Below are positions 1-8,110 of a stretch of 64,000 bases of DNA, in pieces. The notes under the pieces are model-generated. The model had not been told where the DNA came from and did no database searches. It saw only the letters and a program-made list of their open reading frames with translations. Positions within the stretch are counted from its first letter, which is position 1. The number at the start of each line of letters is the position of its first letter. The DNA comes from Candidatus Leptofilum proximum (GTDB lineage Bacteria > Chloroflexota > Anaerolineae > Promineifilales > Promineifilaceae). The stretch lies in the NCBI GenBank assembly GCA_016710325.1, contig JADJXK010000002.1, positions 5,394,001 to 5,458,000 of the forward strand, read 5' to 3'. The position numbers and the translations under genes are program-made.

Positions 1-2592
1 GCCGCCCACGGCCGGAGCATTGTTGTAGTTGATGCTGTTTTCGCTCCAACTGTTGCTGTTCACCTGCGCGACGTCGAATGGTGCACTGCCGCTGTTCACG
101 TAAACGCGCAGGGTTGCTGAGGCAACCGGGCCATCAAGCCCACTGACGTTGAACTTCAGGTAGCTGCGGATAACCGGTGAAGCGTCCGTGCCCATAGTGT
201 CTGACGTGCCGTAGTTCACCCCAGGCCGACTCGACAAGACCATGGCGTCATCGGCGGCGTTGAAGGTGAAGGTGCTGCCACCCGGCCCTGGTGTGTTGGT
301 GGGTGTTGGCGGTACGCCCGTGCTGGTGGGTGTGGGGGTTGGCCCACCGCTGCCCGCAAACTCAATCACCAGTTCCGGTTCGTTGGCACCTTCACGGCTG
401 TGGAGTTGGAGCAGGCTGGAATCGGCCGTACTCAAGCCAAAGCTCAGCAGGCCGTTGCTGGTGACGTAGCCGGTGACATCCACTTCAACATAGCTGCCAG
501 AGGAAATAGCACCGCTGTTGTTAAGCACGCTGCCCAGGGCTGGTGCGTTGTTGTAGTTGATGGTCGATTCACCCCAGCTGTTGTCGGCGACCTGGTGTAC
601 GCTGTAGCCAGTACCGGAAGTGGATTGGGTGTACAGCCGCAAGGTGGCCTGGGTGACGCTGCCTGTGACGCCTTGAACATTAAAGCGCAGGTAGCTGTTA
701 ATATCCGGTGACCCATCGAGGCGCAGGAAGGTCGTACTGCCCTGGTTGGTCGTGGGCCGCGATGAGTAGACGGAAGCGTCAGCGACGGGGTTCAGCGTGA
801 CGGAGCCAGTGCCCGGTCCAGGTGTGTTGGTGGGCGTGGGCGGAACCGGGGTATTGGTCGGTGTTGGCGGCACGCCGGTGCTGGTGGGGGTTGGGGTTGG
901 GCCGCCGGTGTTACAAGCGGCATAGCTCATTGAAGCGATGTAAGTGCCCCAACGACCCTGAGAGGTGCCCGTGTTTTTGCTGTACTCGCCCAGGTACCAG
1001 AAGGTTGTACCGTTGGGGTCGATGGTCATGCCAGTGTAGTCACCCCAGCGGCGTGGTGGGAAGGTCTCAAAGGAAGTATAGGTGATTTCTCCAGCCTTGA
1101 TTTGGGTTTCGGCCTGCAGGGTGTTGAGTGGATCGGTTCCCTGACGTCCGGCATAGTAAATCGAGGGGAAGGTGCTGCTGCTGGAGCGGGTGTAGCCCAG
1201 GCTTAGATCGTTGCAGTGGTTGACGGCCAGGTCCGGGTGGAAGCGGTAGGTGCCGCTGCTAGAGAGCACACCTGCCTGCACCACAGAGGCCGTGGCCAAA
1301 TTGATCTGGGCCCAGCGAACACAGTTTACGGTGCCACCGCCGGGATTACAGGCGATGGTCATGGTGGTCCAGCCGTAGCCATTGCGATATTCAAAATCTA
1401 GAGGACGCCAGTCGCCGCCGTCCAGCGTGCCACCGCCAGATTGAACGGAGGCAATGGGCAAGCCTGCGGTTACGCCGGTGGCTGTGTTGAGGTTGAAGGA
1501 ACCAACGGCCGTTAACGTGTTCGCCCCAAACGGATCATTCCAGGCCCAAACGGTGTGATTGGCGCCGTTGTAGCCCGTTTCGGTGACGATGTAGTGTGGG
1601 CCGCTGGTGGGCCAGGTGCCCTGGTTCCAGCCGTGCAAGTTCATCGGCTGAGGCGTGTCTTCGTTATTGCCCAGGTTACGCATGACCGAGGCGGCCGGTT
1701 GGCCAGCGTACATGGCCGCCTTGTCGAAGGCCCAAATGCGCGAATCCAGGAAAGAGGAGGTAAACATGTTGGCGCCCATGTAGATCGCGTCGCGACCGAC
1801 ACCGGCGTGTGGATAGTCAAAGAAGATGCTGGCGCTGCCAGTGGTGTAGTGATAGATGTTCCACCCACCCGTTGGGTCGCCGGTCTGGGAAACAGCCAGG
1901 CAGTAGCCTGTGCCATCAGCGTCGATGCCTAAAATGTAGCGGTCGGCCGATTCATCGTAGATGGCGTTGGGGTCAAACACGCCGGTGCAGTTGGGGTTAG
2001 CCGACATGAAGCTGGCGAAGGTGGTGGGGCCAACGAGAGAGTTGCCGCTTTTGTCATAGATTTCCAGGGCCACGTTCACCACAGCAATGATGTGATTGGG
2101 GCCAACGGTCAGCTCTGGATCGGGCGGAACATTGCCACCGCCGCCACAACACTCGGTGTAGTCCATGCTGTCGAAGGTGACGCCCAAGGCGGGGGTGAGG
2201 GGGTTGGGACCGTCAGGTTCCTGAATGGACTGGCTGGGCAGGAGCTGGGTAGATACCTCCCTCAGCTCGGCCATTTGGGCAGTACTGACGATGTTATCTT
2301 GTTCAAACAGGTCGATTTCACCTCTTTCCCAGCGAGCCAGCTGGTTGTTGGGGTCCAAAACACCGGCGGGGATATCACCCAGGTTCACCGCATAGGGTAC
2401 GGCCAGCTGCGAAACGGGCACAACCTGGTCACCGGCTTCACCGATACCGCTGCCTGCTGGGGCAAAAGCGTGGATGGCTTCCTGGCGGCTGGCAGATTCA
2501 GGCGCCGGGCTGACGGTAAGGCTGACCAACCAGACGCCTGCACCAAACAGCAGCAGGGGTAGGATGGTTCGAGAAAAATTGCGAAACAACAT
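1..2592 (-). CDS. Secreted DNRLRE-domain protein, C-terminus off the window
   Basis: The frame is open from an ATG at 2592 to the window edge (864 codons, no stop). AAGGAGG lies just upstream of the ATG. The N-terminus (MLFRNFSRTILPLLLFGAGV) is a signal peptide, so the protein is exported. Residues about 100-590 form a Gly/Tyr/Trp-rich region without a recognised family. A Thr/Pro linker rich in PTPTNTP follows near 575-595, then a DNRLRE-type beta-sandwich module (about 597-745, starting SVTLNPVADASVYSS and containing YLRFNV). A second linker precedes a second DNRLRE module from about 772 that is cut by the edge. DNRLRE modules are usual in large secreted or surface proteins. Function is not known; surface adhesion or polymer binding is inference. 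Confidence 0.85.
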   Translation of the reverse strand, partial: MLFRNFSRTILPLLLFGAGVWLVSLTVSPAPESASRQEAIHAFAPAGSGIGEAGDQVVPVSQLAVPYAVNLGDIPAGVLDPNNQLARWERGEIDLFEQDNIVSTAQMAELREVSTQLLPSQSIQEPDGPNPLTPALGVTFDSMDYTECCGGGGNVPPDPELTVGPNHIIAVVNVALEIYDKSGNSLVGPTTFASFMSANPNCTGVFDPNAIYDESADRYILGIDADGTGYCLAVSQTGDPTGGWNIYHYTTGSASIFFDYPHAGVGRDAIYMGANMFTSSFLDSRIWAFDKAAMYAGQPAASVMRNLGNNEDTPQPMNLHGWNQGTWPTSGPHYIVTETGYNGANHTVWAWNDPFGANTLTAVGSFNLNTATGVTAGLPIASVQSGGGTLDGGDWRPLDFEYRNGYGWTTMTIACNPGGGTVNCVRWAQINLATASVVQAGVLSSSGTYRFHPDLAVNHCNDLSLGYTRSSSSTFPSIYYAGRQGTDPLNTLQAETQIKAGEITYTSFETFPPRRWGDYTGMTIDPNGTTFWYLGEYSKNTGTSQGRWGTYIASMSYAACNTGGPTPTPTSTGVPPTPTNTPVPPTPTNTPGPGTGSVTLNPVADASVYSSRPTTNQGSTTFLRLDGSPDINSYLRFNVQGVTGSVTQATLRLYTQSTSGTGYSVHQVADNSWGESTINYNNAPALGSVLNNSGAISSGSYVEVDVTGYVTSNGLLSFGLSTADSSLLQLHSREGANEPELVIEFAGSGGPTPTPTSTGVPPTPTNTPGPGGSTFTFNAADDAMVLSSRPGVNYGTSDTMGTDASPVIRSYLKFNVSGLDGPVASATLRVYVNSGSAPFDVAQVNSNSWSENSINYNNAPAVGG

Positions 2593-2804
2593 ATTGCCTC
2601 CTTAAAAGTGGATATGGGGTTTTTTTACACAGACCAGGGATGTATTTTGGGGGTATATACACCGCCTGATTTGTGGTGAGTCACTTTTTGTTGATCGGGT
2701 GGCCGGATGACGGCCGTTTCTACTCTGGATTTCCTTACCAGTCCCACTAAGTACGGCGGTATTTTATTCTGTAGAGATTGAGGTATTTCTTACGTTTTCG
2801 TTCC
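2593..2804. other. Spacer upstream of the secreted protein, no gene
   Basis: This stretch separates the secreted protein gene from the terminator of the next gene. It has one ACGGCCGT palindrome near 2708 and a TATATA box on the minus strand near 2654-2659 that could be a -10 element, but no convincing -35 is seen. No open frame with a ribosome site was found. Confidence 0.5.
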
Positions 2805-2845
2805 AAACAAAAACAGAGCGCTCTACCGCAAGGGAAGAGGCTCTG
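2805..2845 (-). terminator. Intrinsic terminator of the TPR gene
   Basis: On the minus strand CAGAGCCTCT (2845-2836) pairs with AGAGCGCTCTG (2824-2814) with one bulge, followed by TTTTTGTTT. It sits about 100 bases past the stop of the minus-strand TPR gene. Confidence 0.75.
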
Positions 2846-2943
2846 CTCATCATTTGTCTATAAAAAGTTGTAAGTCGCCACTGCGCTCGGACCGTATTTG
2901 TTTGGGTGTTTGCTATTCTGCCCGGTAAAGATGGCTCATTATA

Positions 2944-3591
2944 CTAACTTAGGAGGAGATAAGCCAGCAGGATAATAACAATCACCGCCAGGGAGACCAG
3001 CAGCCCCAGTATGATGTTGAGCCCTTGGGTATTTTGCCTGGATTTGCGCACCGGTTTTGGCGGGGCGGGTTTTGCTGCTTTGCCCTTGCCTGTTTGGGTG
3101 GCGGTGACGGCCGTTTTGCTTACAATGGTTACTGCTTCTGCAGGGGTAGGGGTAGAATCTGGCACTGCGGGTTCTTTGAGCCAGTCGGGGAGAGTGTCGT
3201 TGGGGACGGCCGTTTCGCTTACCTTTTGCACTGCCGGGGTGGCCACAAGATCGCCCGATTCACTCACCAGCCATTCTGGCAGCATGTCTGTTTCGGACTG
3301 GGCCAGGACATCCATTGGTTGGTCAGACACAAGGCTGGCTGTCGGGGTCATCTGCCCAGACTCTTCCAGAAGGGCCAGCTGTTCTTTTGCTTTTTCGTGG
3401 TGGGGATTTAAGGCTAAAGTCTTACTTAAATAGGCGGCCTGTTTTTGTGGTGAGTCCACCAGCAGGCTGAGCAAATACCAGCCCTGAACCTGTGTGGGGT
3501 CCTCGTCTAACAGTGCGGTGAGCTGCTGCTGCGCTTCACGTTTGTTTCCGGTTCGTACGGCGGCAATGGCCTCTTTGAGCTTGTCGTCCAT
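2944..3591 (-). CDS. Tail-anchored TPR-like protein
   Basis: A 215-residue protein. Residues 1-85 look like two tetratricopeptide-type helical pairs (MDDKLKEAIAAVRTGNKREA, then GWYLLSLLVDSPQKQAAYLS). The middle is a low-complexity Pro/Thr/Val stretch, and the last 24 residues are one hydrophobic segment (NIILGLLVSLAVIVIILLAYLLLS) that should anchor it with the N-terminus in the cytoplasm. The frame is open to 3672, but I chose the ATG at 3591 because AAGGA lies about 8 bases before it and the TPR pattern begins there. Known TPR proteins are scaffolds; the partner is unknown. It shares its architecture (soluble domain, linker, C-terminal anchor) with the gene at 10073. Confidence 0.7.
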   Translation of the reverse strand: MDDKLKEAIAAVRTGNKREAQQQLTALLDEDPTQVQGWYLLSLLVDSPQKQAAYLSKTLALNPHHEKAKEQLALLEESGQMTPTASLVSDQPMDVLAQSETDMLPEWLVSESGDLVATPAVQKVSETAVPNDTLPDWLKEPAVPDSTPTPAEAVTIVSKTAVTATQTGKGKAAKPAPPKPVRKSRQNTQGLNIILGLLVSLAVIVIILLAYLLLS

Positions 3592-3694
3592 AGCACCCAT
3601 CCTTATTGGCCAGACCCTGGCACCATTTACATAACAATACAATACACCGGACATTGTAGCATGGCTTGTCAAAAATTTCGAGGGGCCAATTTTC

Positions 3695-4387
3695 TCAAAC
3701 TAGACGTCGGGTTTGCAGGTGGCTAAGGGTGGGGCAGGGGTAGTGGAGATGTGCTTTTTGAACGGCCGTTAAATCCCAGCGTGTTTGTGAAGCTTCATTT
3801 AAATCCAGGAACTGTTCCAGGGCAACGATCAAATCACACACAGGCAGGCCCATCACGTTGCAGTAACAGCCCGCCAGGTGGGCAACCGGCTGGAACACCG
3901 GATGCTGGATGGCGTAAGCACCGGCTTTATCCAGCGGATCACCAGTGGCAATGTAGGCATCAATTTCCTCGTTGCTGTAGGGGCGCATGGTGACAACGGC
4001 CGTACTGACGCCTTGGTATTCACGGCCGTTTACCGGATTCAACAGCACAAACCCGGTGTGCACTTCATGCTCGCGATTGCCCAGCCGCTGCAGCATGATG
4101 CGGGCCGCTGCTTCATCGGCTGGCTTGTTTAACATCTCACCGGCATAAGCCACGGTTGTGTCTGCGGCCAGAATGAGTGTTTGGGCCGGGAGAGATGTGC
4201 CAACAAGCTGCTCAGCAATGCGTGTAGATTTGAGTCGCGCCGTTTGTACCACATTCACGGCTGGGTTCGGATCAGTGACGCTGTCTTCATCCACGTCGGC
4301 CACCATGACCCGAAAAGGAAAGCCCAGCAGCTGAATGAGCTCGCGGCGACGTGGCGACTGTGAGGCCAGGATAAATTCAAGATTCAT
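3695..4387 (-). CDS. maf: Maf-like nucleoside triphosphate pyrophosphatase
   Basis: A 230-residue protein that begins LEFILASQSPRRRELIQLLG, the Maf signature with SxSPRR near residues 9-14. Maf proteins hydrolyse dTTP, UTP or modified nucleotides to monophosphates and are linked to septum inhibition and house-cleaning. ILAADTTVAY near 90-100 carries the conserved Asp of the DTxV motif. KAGAYAIQ near 155, followed by HLAGCYCNVMGLP, matches the family C-terminal signature. About 30 C-terminal residues exceed the usual length of near 200. It lies downstream of the rplL terminator, so it is probably transcribed separately or by read-through. Confidence 0.93.
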   Translation of the reverse strand: MNLEFILASQSPRRRELIQLLGFPFRVMVADVDEDSVTDPNPAVNVVQTARLKSTRIAEQLVGTSLPAQTLILAADTTVAYAGEMLNKPADEAAARIMLQRLGNREHEVHTGFVLLNPVNGREYQGVSTAVVTMRPYSNEEIDAYIATGDPLDKAGAYAIQHPVFQPVAHLAGCYCNVMGLPVCDLIVALEQFLDLNEASQTRWDLTAVQKAHLHYPCPTLSHLQTRRLV

Positions 4388-4398
4388 AGATCTGCAGG

Positions 4399-4436
4399 AA
4401 AGAAAAAAGGCTAGCCCCCATTGGCACTAGCCTTTT
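4399..4436 (-). terminator. Terminator after rplL
   Basis: Perfect 10-bp stem AAAAGGCTAG (minus strand 4436-4427) with CTAGCCTTTT (4414-4405), then a T-run. It ends the ribosomal protein operon between rplL and maf. Confidence 0.88.
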
Positions 4437-4459
4437 AACGACTTTGTTTGAAGCAAAAA

Positions 4460-4846
4460 TTACTTCAATTCGACAACAGCGCCAGCTTCTTCCAGCTTCT
4501 TCTTGGCGTCTTCGGCAGCTTCCTTGCTCACACCTTCCATGATGGTGCCGAGGTTGTCCACAACTTCTTTCGCCTCTTTCAGGCCCAAAGCGGTCAGAGC
4601 GCGAACCTCTTTGATGACGTTGATTTTCTTCGGACCAACATCCTTCAGAACAACGTCGAACTCGGTCTGTTCTTCAACAGCTTCGGCTTCGGCAGCACCA
4701 CCGGCCATCATACCGGGCATAGCCCCCATGGCGATGGGAGCAGCGGCGCTAACGCCCCATTTTTCTTCCAACATTTTGGTCAGTTCAGCAGCTTCCAACA
4801 GGGTCAGGCTGCTCAGTTCATCTACAATTTTTGCTAAATCGGCCAC
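4460..4846 (-). CDS. rplL: 50S ribosomal protein L7/L12
   Basis: A 128-residue stalk protein that recruits translation factors to the ribosome. The N-terminal dimerisation helix (DLAKIVDELSSLTLLEAAEL), the Ala/Gly/Met-rich hinge around residues 38-58, and the C-terminal domain (FDVVLKDVGPKKINVIKEVR ... GLKEAKEVVDNLG) are all complete. The start codon is GTG with GAGGAT seven to ten bases upstream. It follows rplJ by 53 bases as the last gene of the cluster. In many bacteria rpoB and rpoC come next; here a terminator and maf do. Confidence 0.98.
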   Translation of the reverse strand: MADLAKIVDELSSLTLLEAAELTKMLEEKWGVSAAAPIAMGAMPGMMAGGAAEAEAVEEQTEFDVVLKDVGPKKINVIKEVRALTALGLKEAKEVVDNLGTIMEGVSKEAAEDAKKKLEEAGAVVELK

Positions 4847-4899
4847 TTTTAATATCCTCCGAAAATTTTTGGGTTATTTAAACTAATGGATTGGTGGGG

Positions 4900-5439
4900 T
4901 TATGCCGCTTCGGCTGCCCCTTCTTCTTTCTTCGCGTATGCATCAACAACGTTCACAACCTGGCGAACACCGCTAGCCACAACAGAGGCCACGTTACGTG
5001 CCGGGGCACTGATAATCCCAATAAGCTGCGAACGCAATTGATCCAGGCTCGGCAGTTTTGCCAGAGCTTCAACCTGCTGTGCCGAGACAAACTCATTGCC
5101 CAGGAACCCGCCGCGTAAGGTGACTTTTTCTTCTTCCTTGGCAAAATCAACCAGCACTTTGGCCAGGGAAGGCGCTTCTTTTAAGGCAAACCCAGTTGCC
5201 AGCTGACCTTCCAGAAAGTCTGCCGGAACCTTCTTGTCTGATTTTTCCAAAGCGATTTTGAACAGCGTGTTTTTGGTAACGTGCAGAGTACCGTCCGCTT
5301 CATACACTTTGTCGCGCAGAGCGTTCATCCGCTTTACATTCATGCCGCTATATTCAGCCAGGAAAATGGCGCGGCTGTTCTGGATGAGCTCATCATATTG
5401 GGCAAGCAGTTCTTCTTTACGTGTTTTTGTAATTGCCAA
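4900..5439 (-). CDS. rplJ: 50S ribosomal protein L10
   Basis: A 179-residue protein that anchors L7/L12 dimers on the ribosome. The N-terminal rRNA-binding part (ELIQNSRAIFLAEYSGMNVKRMNALR) and the C-terminal helix for L7/L12 (near VASVVASGVRQVVNVVDAYA) are recognisable, and the length is typical. The start is TTG at 5439, chosen because AGGAGG sits nine bases upstream and the family's first residues begin there. An attenuator-type hairpin and an L10 leader precede it, which implies autogenous control by L10-L12. Confidence 0.97.
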   Translation of the reverse strand: MAITKTRKEELLAQYDELIQNSRAIFLAEYSGMNVKRMNALRDKVYEADGTLHVTKNTLFKIALEKSDKKVPADFLEGQLATGFALKEAPSLAKVLVDFAKEEEKVTLRGGFLGNEFVSAQQVEALAKLPSLDQLRSQLIGIISAPARNVASVVASGVRQVVNVVDAYAKKEEGAAEAA

Positions 5440-5461
5440 ACTGTTTCACCTCCTTTGAGTG

Positions 5462-5499
5462 AAATAAAAAATCCTCATGCCAGTGAGCATGAGGATTTT
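5462..5499 (-). terminator. Attenuator hairpin before rplJ
   Basis: A perfect 13-bp stem, AAAATCCTCATGC with GCATGAGGATTTT (5499-5487 and 5480-5468), followed by a T-run and then the rplJ ribosome site. The position between leader and gene suggests it stops transcription when the leader is bound. Confidence 0.8.
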
Positions 5500-5645
5500 G
5501 CAGTCAGAAAAAATCAAGAACGCCAACCAGGCATAATTTACCCTGGCCGCGAAATTGTTTAGATCGTTTGCGTGTCCCCACCTCGGCTGGCGATTTTAAT
5601 ACGATTAAATCGTAACCAACTGTCTTCAGTAGAGCAGTGCAGTTT
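5500..5645 (-). promoter_or_regulatory. Ribosomal protein L10 leader RNA
   Basis: Read on the minus strand, the stretch has GAAGACAGTTGG (near 5625) and CCAGCCGAGGTGGGG (near 5590-5575) separated by an A/T-rich arm. These correspond to the conserved GUAGACAG and CUGCCGAGG blocks I remember from the L10 leader family, where L10-(L12)4 binds a kink-turn and represses rplJL. It lies between rplA and rplJ as expected. The downstream hairpin would be the expression platform. The identification is from memory of the motif, not a covariance search. Confidence 0.75.
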
Positions 5646-5672
5646 AGATAAGTTTTTAATCAGCCGCTATTT

Positions 5673-6374
5673 TTACGCCAAAGCTTCGTTTGTGTCAAGG
5701 CGAATGCCAGGGCCCATGGTATTCGCCATGACAATTCGTTGAATATAGGTGCCTTTAACGGCGGCCGGACGTGCCCGTTTCACCGCGTCCAGCAGGTGAT
5801 TCAGATTATCCATGAGCTGTTCCTGGGTAAAGCTGGCTTTCCCGATGGGCGCATGGATGTTGGCGGTTCTATCGACGCGGAACTCCACACGGCCTGCTTT
5901 AGACTCTTCGATCAGGCGGGGCAGGTCAGCGCCAGGGGCTACGGTACCAGCACGGGGGTTAGGCATAAGCCCGCGTGGACCTAACACGCGGCCTAAACGG
6001 CCGACTTTACCCATCATACTCGGCACGGCAATAGCCACGTCAAACTCGGTCCAGCCGTCCTGAATCCGCTTGATGGTCTCGTCGTCGGCGATGTAGTCGG
6101 CGCCAGCTTCTTCGGCCAGGCGAGCGTCTTCACCTTCGGCAAAGACGAGCACACGCACGGTTTTGCCCAGACCGTGGGGCAGGTTTACTACTTCGCGCAC
6201 CTGCTGGTCGGCGTGACGCGGATCCACGCCGAGCCGCATGTGTACTTCTACAGTGGGATCGAACTTGGTAACGGCCGTTTCCTTAATCAACTCCACAGCC
6301 TCGGACCGGGAATACAGTTTGTTCCGGTCTACCTTGGCTGCGGCTTCCAAATATTTACGTCCTCGTTTTGGCAT
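5673..6374 (-). CDS. rplA: 50S ribosomal protein L1
   Basis: A 233-residue protein of the L1 stalk that helps deacylated tRNA leave the E site and in many bacteria represses its own operon. It starts PKRGRKYLEAAAKVDRNKLY and contains the signature MGKVGRLGRVLGPRGLMPNP near residues 121-140 and GTYIQRIVMANTMGPGIRLD at the end. ATG at 6374 has AAGGAG seven bases upstream. One ACGGCCGT palindrome falls in this gene near 6271, although the neighbouring highly expressed genes mostly lack it. Confidence 0.98.
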   Translation of the reverse strand: MPKRGRKYLEAAAKVDRNKLYSRSEAVELIKETAVTKFDPTVEVHMRLGVDPRHADQQVREVVNLPHGLGKTVRVLVFAEGEDARLAEEAGADYIADDETIKRIQDGWTEFDVAIAVPSMMGKVGRLGRVLGPRGLMPNPRAGTVAPGADLPRLIEESKAGRVEFRVDRTANIHAPIGKASFTQEQLMDNLNHLLDAVKRARPAAVKGTYIQRIVMANTMGPGIRLDTNEALA

Positions 6375-6424
6375 GTTAACTCCTTGTGGTCTTAGCGAAC
6401 CAGTTAAGGTTCTCCCACGATAAC

Positions 6425-6850
6425 TTAGTCAGAAATGGTAATGCCCATGCTGCGCGCCGTGCCAGAAATAATCTTCATGGCGGCGTCCATGTCGCGGGCA
6501 TTCAAATCTTTCATCTTAATTTCAGCAATTTCACGCAGCTGGGCCGTAGTTACGGAACCCACTTTGTCGCGATTGGGCACAGAAGAGCCGCCGCGAATGT
6601 TGGCTGCTTTTTTCAGCAGGTCGGTCGCCGGTGGGGTCTTCAGGATGAAAGTGAAGCTGCCATCTTGAAAGACAGTCACCTCAACCGGAACGACCTGCCC
6701 AACCTGGTTGGATGTTTTGGCATTGTACTCCTTGCAAAACTGCATCAGGTTAATGCCATGCGGGCCCAAGGCCGTACCAACCGGGGGAGCGGGATTGGCC
6801 TTGCCCCCCTGAATTTGAATCTTTACTACTGCTTTGATCTTCTTAGCCAT
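6425..6850 (-). CDS. rplK: 50S ribosomal protein L11
   Basis: A 141-residue protein that binds 23S rRNA at the GTPase-associated centre and is needed for RelA activation. The N-terminal domain begins KAVVKIQIQGGKANPAPPVG and continues ALGPHGINLMQFCKEYN, both diagnostic. The C-terminal rRNA-binding part includes GTARSMGITI. ATG at 6850 has GGAGGT five to seven bases upstream. It precedes rplA by about 50 bases in the standard order. Confidence 0.98.
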   Translation of the reverse strand: MAKKIKAVVKIQIQGGKANPAPPVGTALGPHGINLMQFCKEYNAKTSNQVGQVVPVEVTVFQDGSFTFILKTPPATDLLKKAANIRGGSSVPNRDKVGSVTTAQLREIAEIKMKDLNARDMDAAMKIISGTARSMGITISD

Positions 6851-6904
6851 ATTACCTCCATGGAGTCCAAACGCCTGTGCTCAGGCTCCTCCAGAAATCA
6901 AACA

Positions 6905-6953
6905 ACAAAACACGAAGGCAGCAATTGCCCTAAGCGCAAAAAGCCACCTTCGT
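6905..6953 (-). promoter_or_regulatory. Stem-loop between nusG and rplK
   Basis: On the minus strand ACGAAGGTGGC (6953-6943) can pair with GCTGCCTTCGT (6922-6912) over 11 bp with two G-U pairs, followed by a U-rich tail (TGTTTTGTTGTTTG). It could be a partial terminator or an L1-binding operator ahead of rplK; the sequence alone does not decide. Confidence 0.5.
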
Positions 6954-6963
6954 CATGATAACG

Positions 6964-7590
6964 TTATACTTTTTCGACGTGCAGGAAATCGAGCTCAACC
7001 GGGGTTTCACGGCCAAAGAAGGAAACCATAACCCGGACTTTGGCGCGATCGGCGTCAATTTCAGAGACGGAACCAATAAAATCGGCAAATGGGCCGGTGC
7101 CAATGCGCACTTTCTCACCAACTTGGAAGTCGAACTTCACTTTGGGTGCTTCCGCTTCCATGCGGTTCATAATTTTGGCGACTTCTTCGGGGCGCAGCGG
7201 GGTTGGTTCATTGCCCATGCCCACAAAGCCTGTGACGCCCGGCGTGTTGCGTACCACATACCAGGAATCTTCATCTAGCAGCATTTGAACCAAAATGTAG
7301 CCAGGGAAAACGCGGCGCTCCACAGTGCGCCGTTTGCCGTCTTTAATTTCTATTTCTTCTTCGGTAGGAATAACCACATCAAAGATTTTGCCCTGCATGC
7401 CCATCGTTTCGATACGCTGTTCGATGCTGTGGCGCACTTTGTTTTCATAGCCAGAATAGCAGTGCACGACGTACCAGGAACGGCCGTCATCTGGAATGAA
7501 GCTGCTCGATTCACTACCTGCCGACAAAGAAGATTTTCCAGTTGTTACTTCTTCTGCCATATCTTCCTTGTCTTCAAATTCATCACTCAT
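6964..7590 (-). CDS. nusG: Transcription termination/antitermination factor NusG
   Basis: A 208-residue protein that binds RNA polymerase, suppresses pausing and links it to Rho or to ribosomal protein S10. After an acidic 30-residue N-terminal extension comes the NGN domain (RSWYVVHCYSGYENKVRHSI ... VFPGYILVQM) and then the KOW domain (VGEKVRIGTGPFADFIGSVS ... VELDFLHVEKV). The extension (EDKEDMAEEVTTGKSS) makes it a little longer than the E. coli protein. It follows secE by 38 bases. Confidence 0.97.
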   Translation of the reverse strand: MSDEFEDKEDMAEEVTTGKSSLSAGSESSSFIPDDGRSWYVVHCYSGYENKVRHSIEQRIETMGMQGKIFDVVIPTEEEIEIKDGKRRTVERRVFPGYILVQMLLDEDSWYVVRNTPGVTGFVGMGNEPTPLRPEEVAKIMNRMEAEAPKVKFDFQVGEKVRIGTGPFADFIGSVSEIDADRAKVRVMVSFFGRETPVELDFLHVEKV

Positions 7591-7628
7591 TTGTACTCTC
7601 GCTTCTTACTTTCAGCCATATTGCTCAG

Positions 7629-7853
7629 TTAACCGAGTCCGATGAGCTGTTCAATAAGTAACTGAATAACATTTGAGAAAAGTAGATCAAATATCCATAA
7701 AAACAGGGCAAATGCAATCGTAACACCAATCACAATTGCCGTCAGGCGCTGTGATTCTTCTCGGGTTGGCCAGGTCACCTTCCGCAGCTCACCACGGGTT
7801 TCCTTCCAGTACCGTGCCACTGGATTGGGCTGATTGGCTGTTTTTTCTGTCAC
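7629..7853 (-). CDS. secE: Preprotein translocase subunit SecE
   Basis: A 74-residue single-span membrane protein of the SecYEG channel. The conserved amphipathic helix (NPVARYWKETRGELRKVTWP) is followed by TREESQRLTAIVIGVTIAFA and one transmembrane segment ending near residue 60, the minimal SecE form. The start is GTG with AAGGAA about 10 bases upstream. The place before nusG is standard. Confidence 0.95.
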   Translation of the reverse strand: MTEKTANQPNPVARYWKETRGELRKVTWPTREESQRLTAIVIGVTIAFALFLWIFDLLFSNVIQLLIEQLIGLG

Positions 7854-7930
7854 CGTTGTTTATTCCTTCTCTTCAGAAGTCAGCTGTTGTGGCGCCAGGA
7901 TTTTCTTTTGCCAGTTTAAACAGCTGCTTT

Positions 7931-7972
7931 TTACAAAATTACCTCCAGAGACCAGCTAGGGCCTCTGGAGGT
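7931..7972 (-). terminator. Hairpin between tRNA-Trp and secE
   Basis: On the minus strand a perfect 10-bp stem ACCTCCAGAG/CTCTGGAGGT (7972-7963 with 7950-7941) is followed by AATTTTGTAAAAAG. It is terminator-like with a weak U-tract and may be a partial terminator or processing signal after the tRNA. Confidence 0.6.
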
Positions 7973-7981
7973 TATTGATAG

Positions 7982-8054
7982 CAGGGGGTGCAGGAATCGA
8001 ACCCGCAGCCTACGGTTTTGGAGACCGTCGCTCTGCCAATTGAGCTAACCCCCT
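7982..8054 (-). tRNA. tRNA-Trp (CCA)
   Basis: The acceptor strands AGGGGGT and ACCCCCT pair fully. The D arm is GCTCAATTGGCAGAGC, the anticodon loop CTCCAAA reads CCA, and the T loop is TTCGATT. The 3' CCA is not encoded. It lies between tuf and secE, the usual place. Confidence 0.97.
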
Positions 8055-8062
8055 AAAGGAAA

Positions 8063-8091
8063 CGTGGGGCATGCTGTAGCATCACATGCCC
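8063..8091 (-). other. Stem-loop between tuf and tRNA-Trp
   Basis: TGGGGCATG pairs with CATGCCCCA (minus strand), but no U-run follows. A TATAAT hexamer on the minus strand at 8098-8093 might be a -10 for the tRNA-Trp/secE transcript, without a clear -35. It could also be a processing hairpin that trims the tuf mRNA from the tRNA. Confidence 0.45.
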
Positions 8092-8110
8092 CATTATACA
8101 CTAAAAATTT

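Noticed and set aside
242..2562. Several plus-strand frames of 60-156 codons in the first 2.6 kb
   Set aside because: They lie opposite the open minus-strand secreted protein with its own signal peptide and ribosome site.
7854..8110. rpmG (L33) between tuf and secE
   Set aside because: The space holds only tRNA-Trp and hairpins; no L33 frame could be read.
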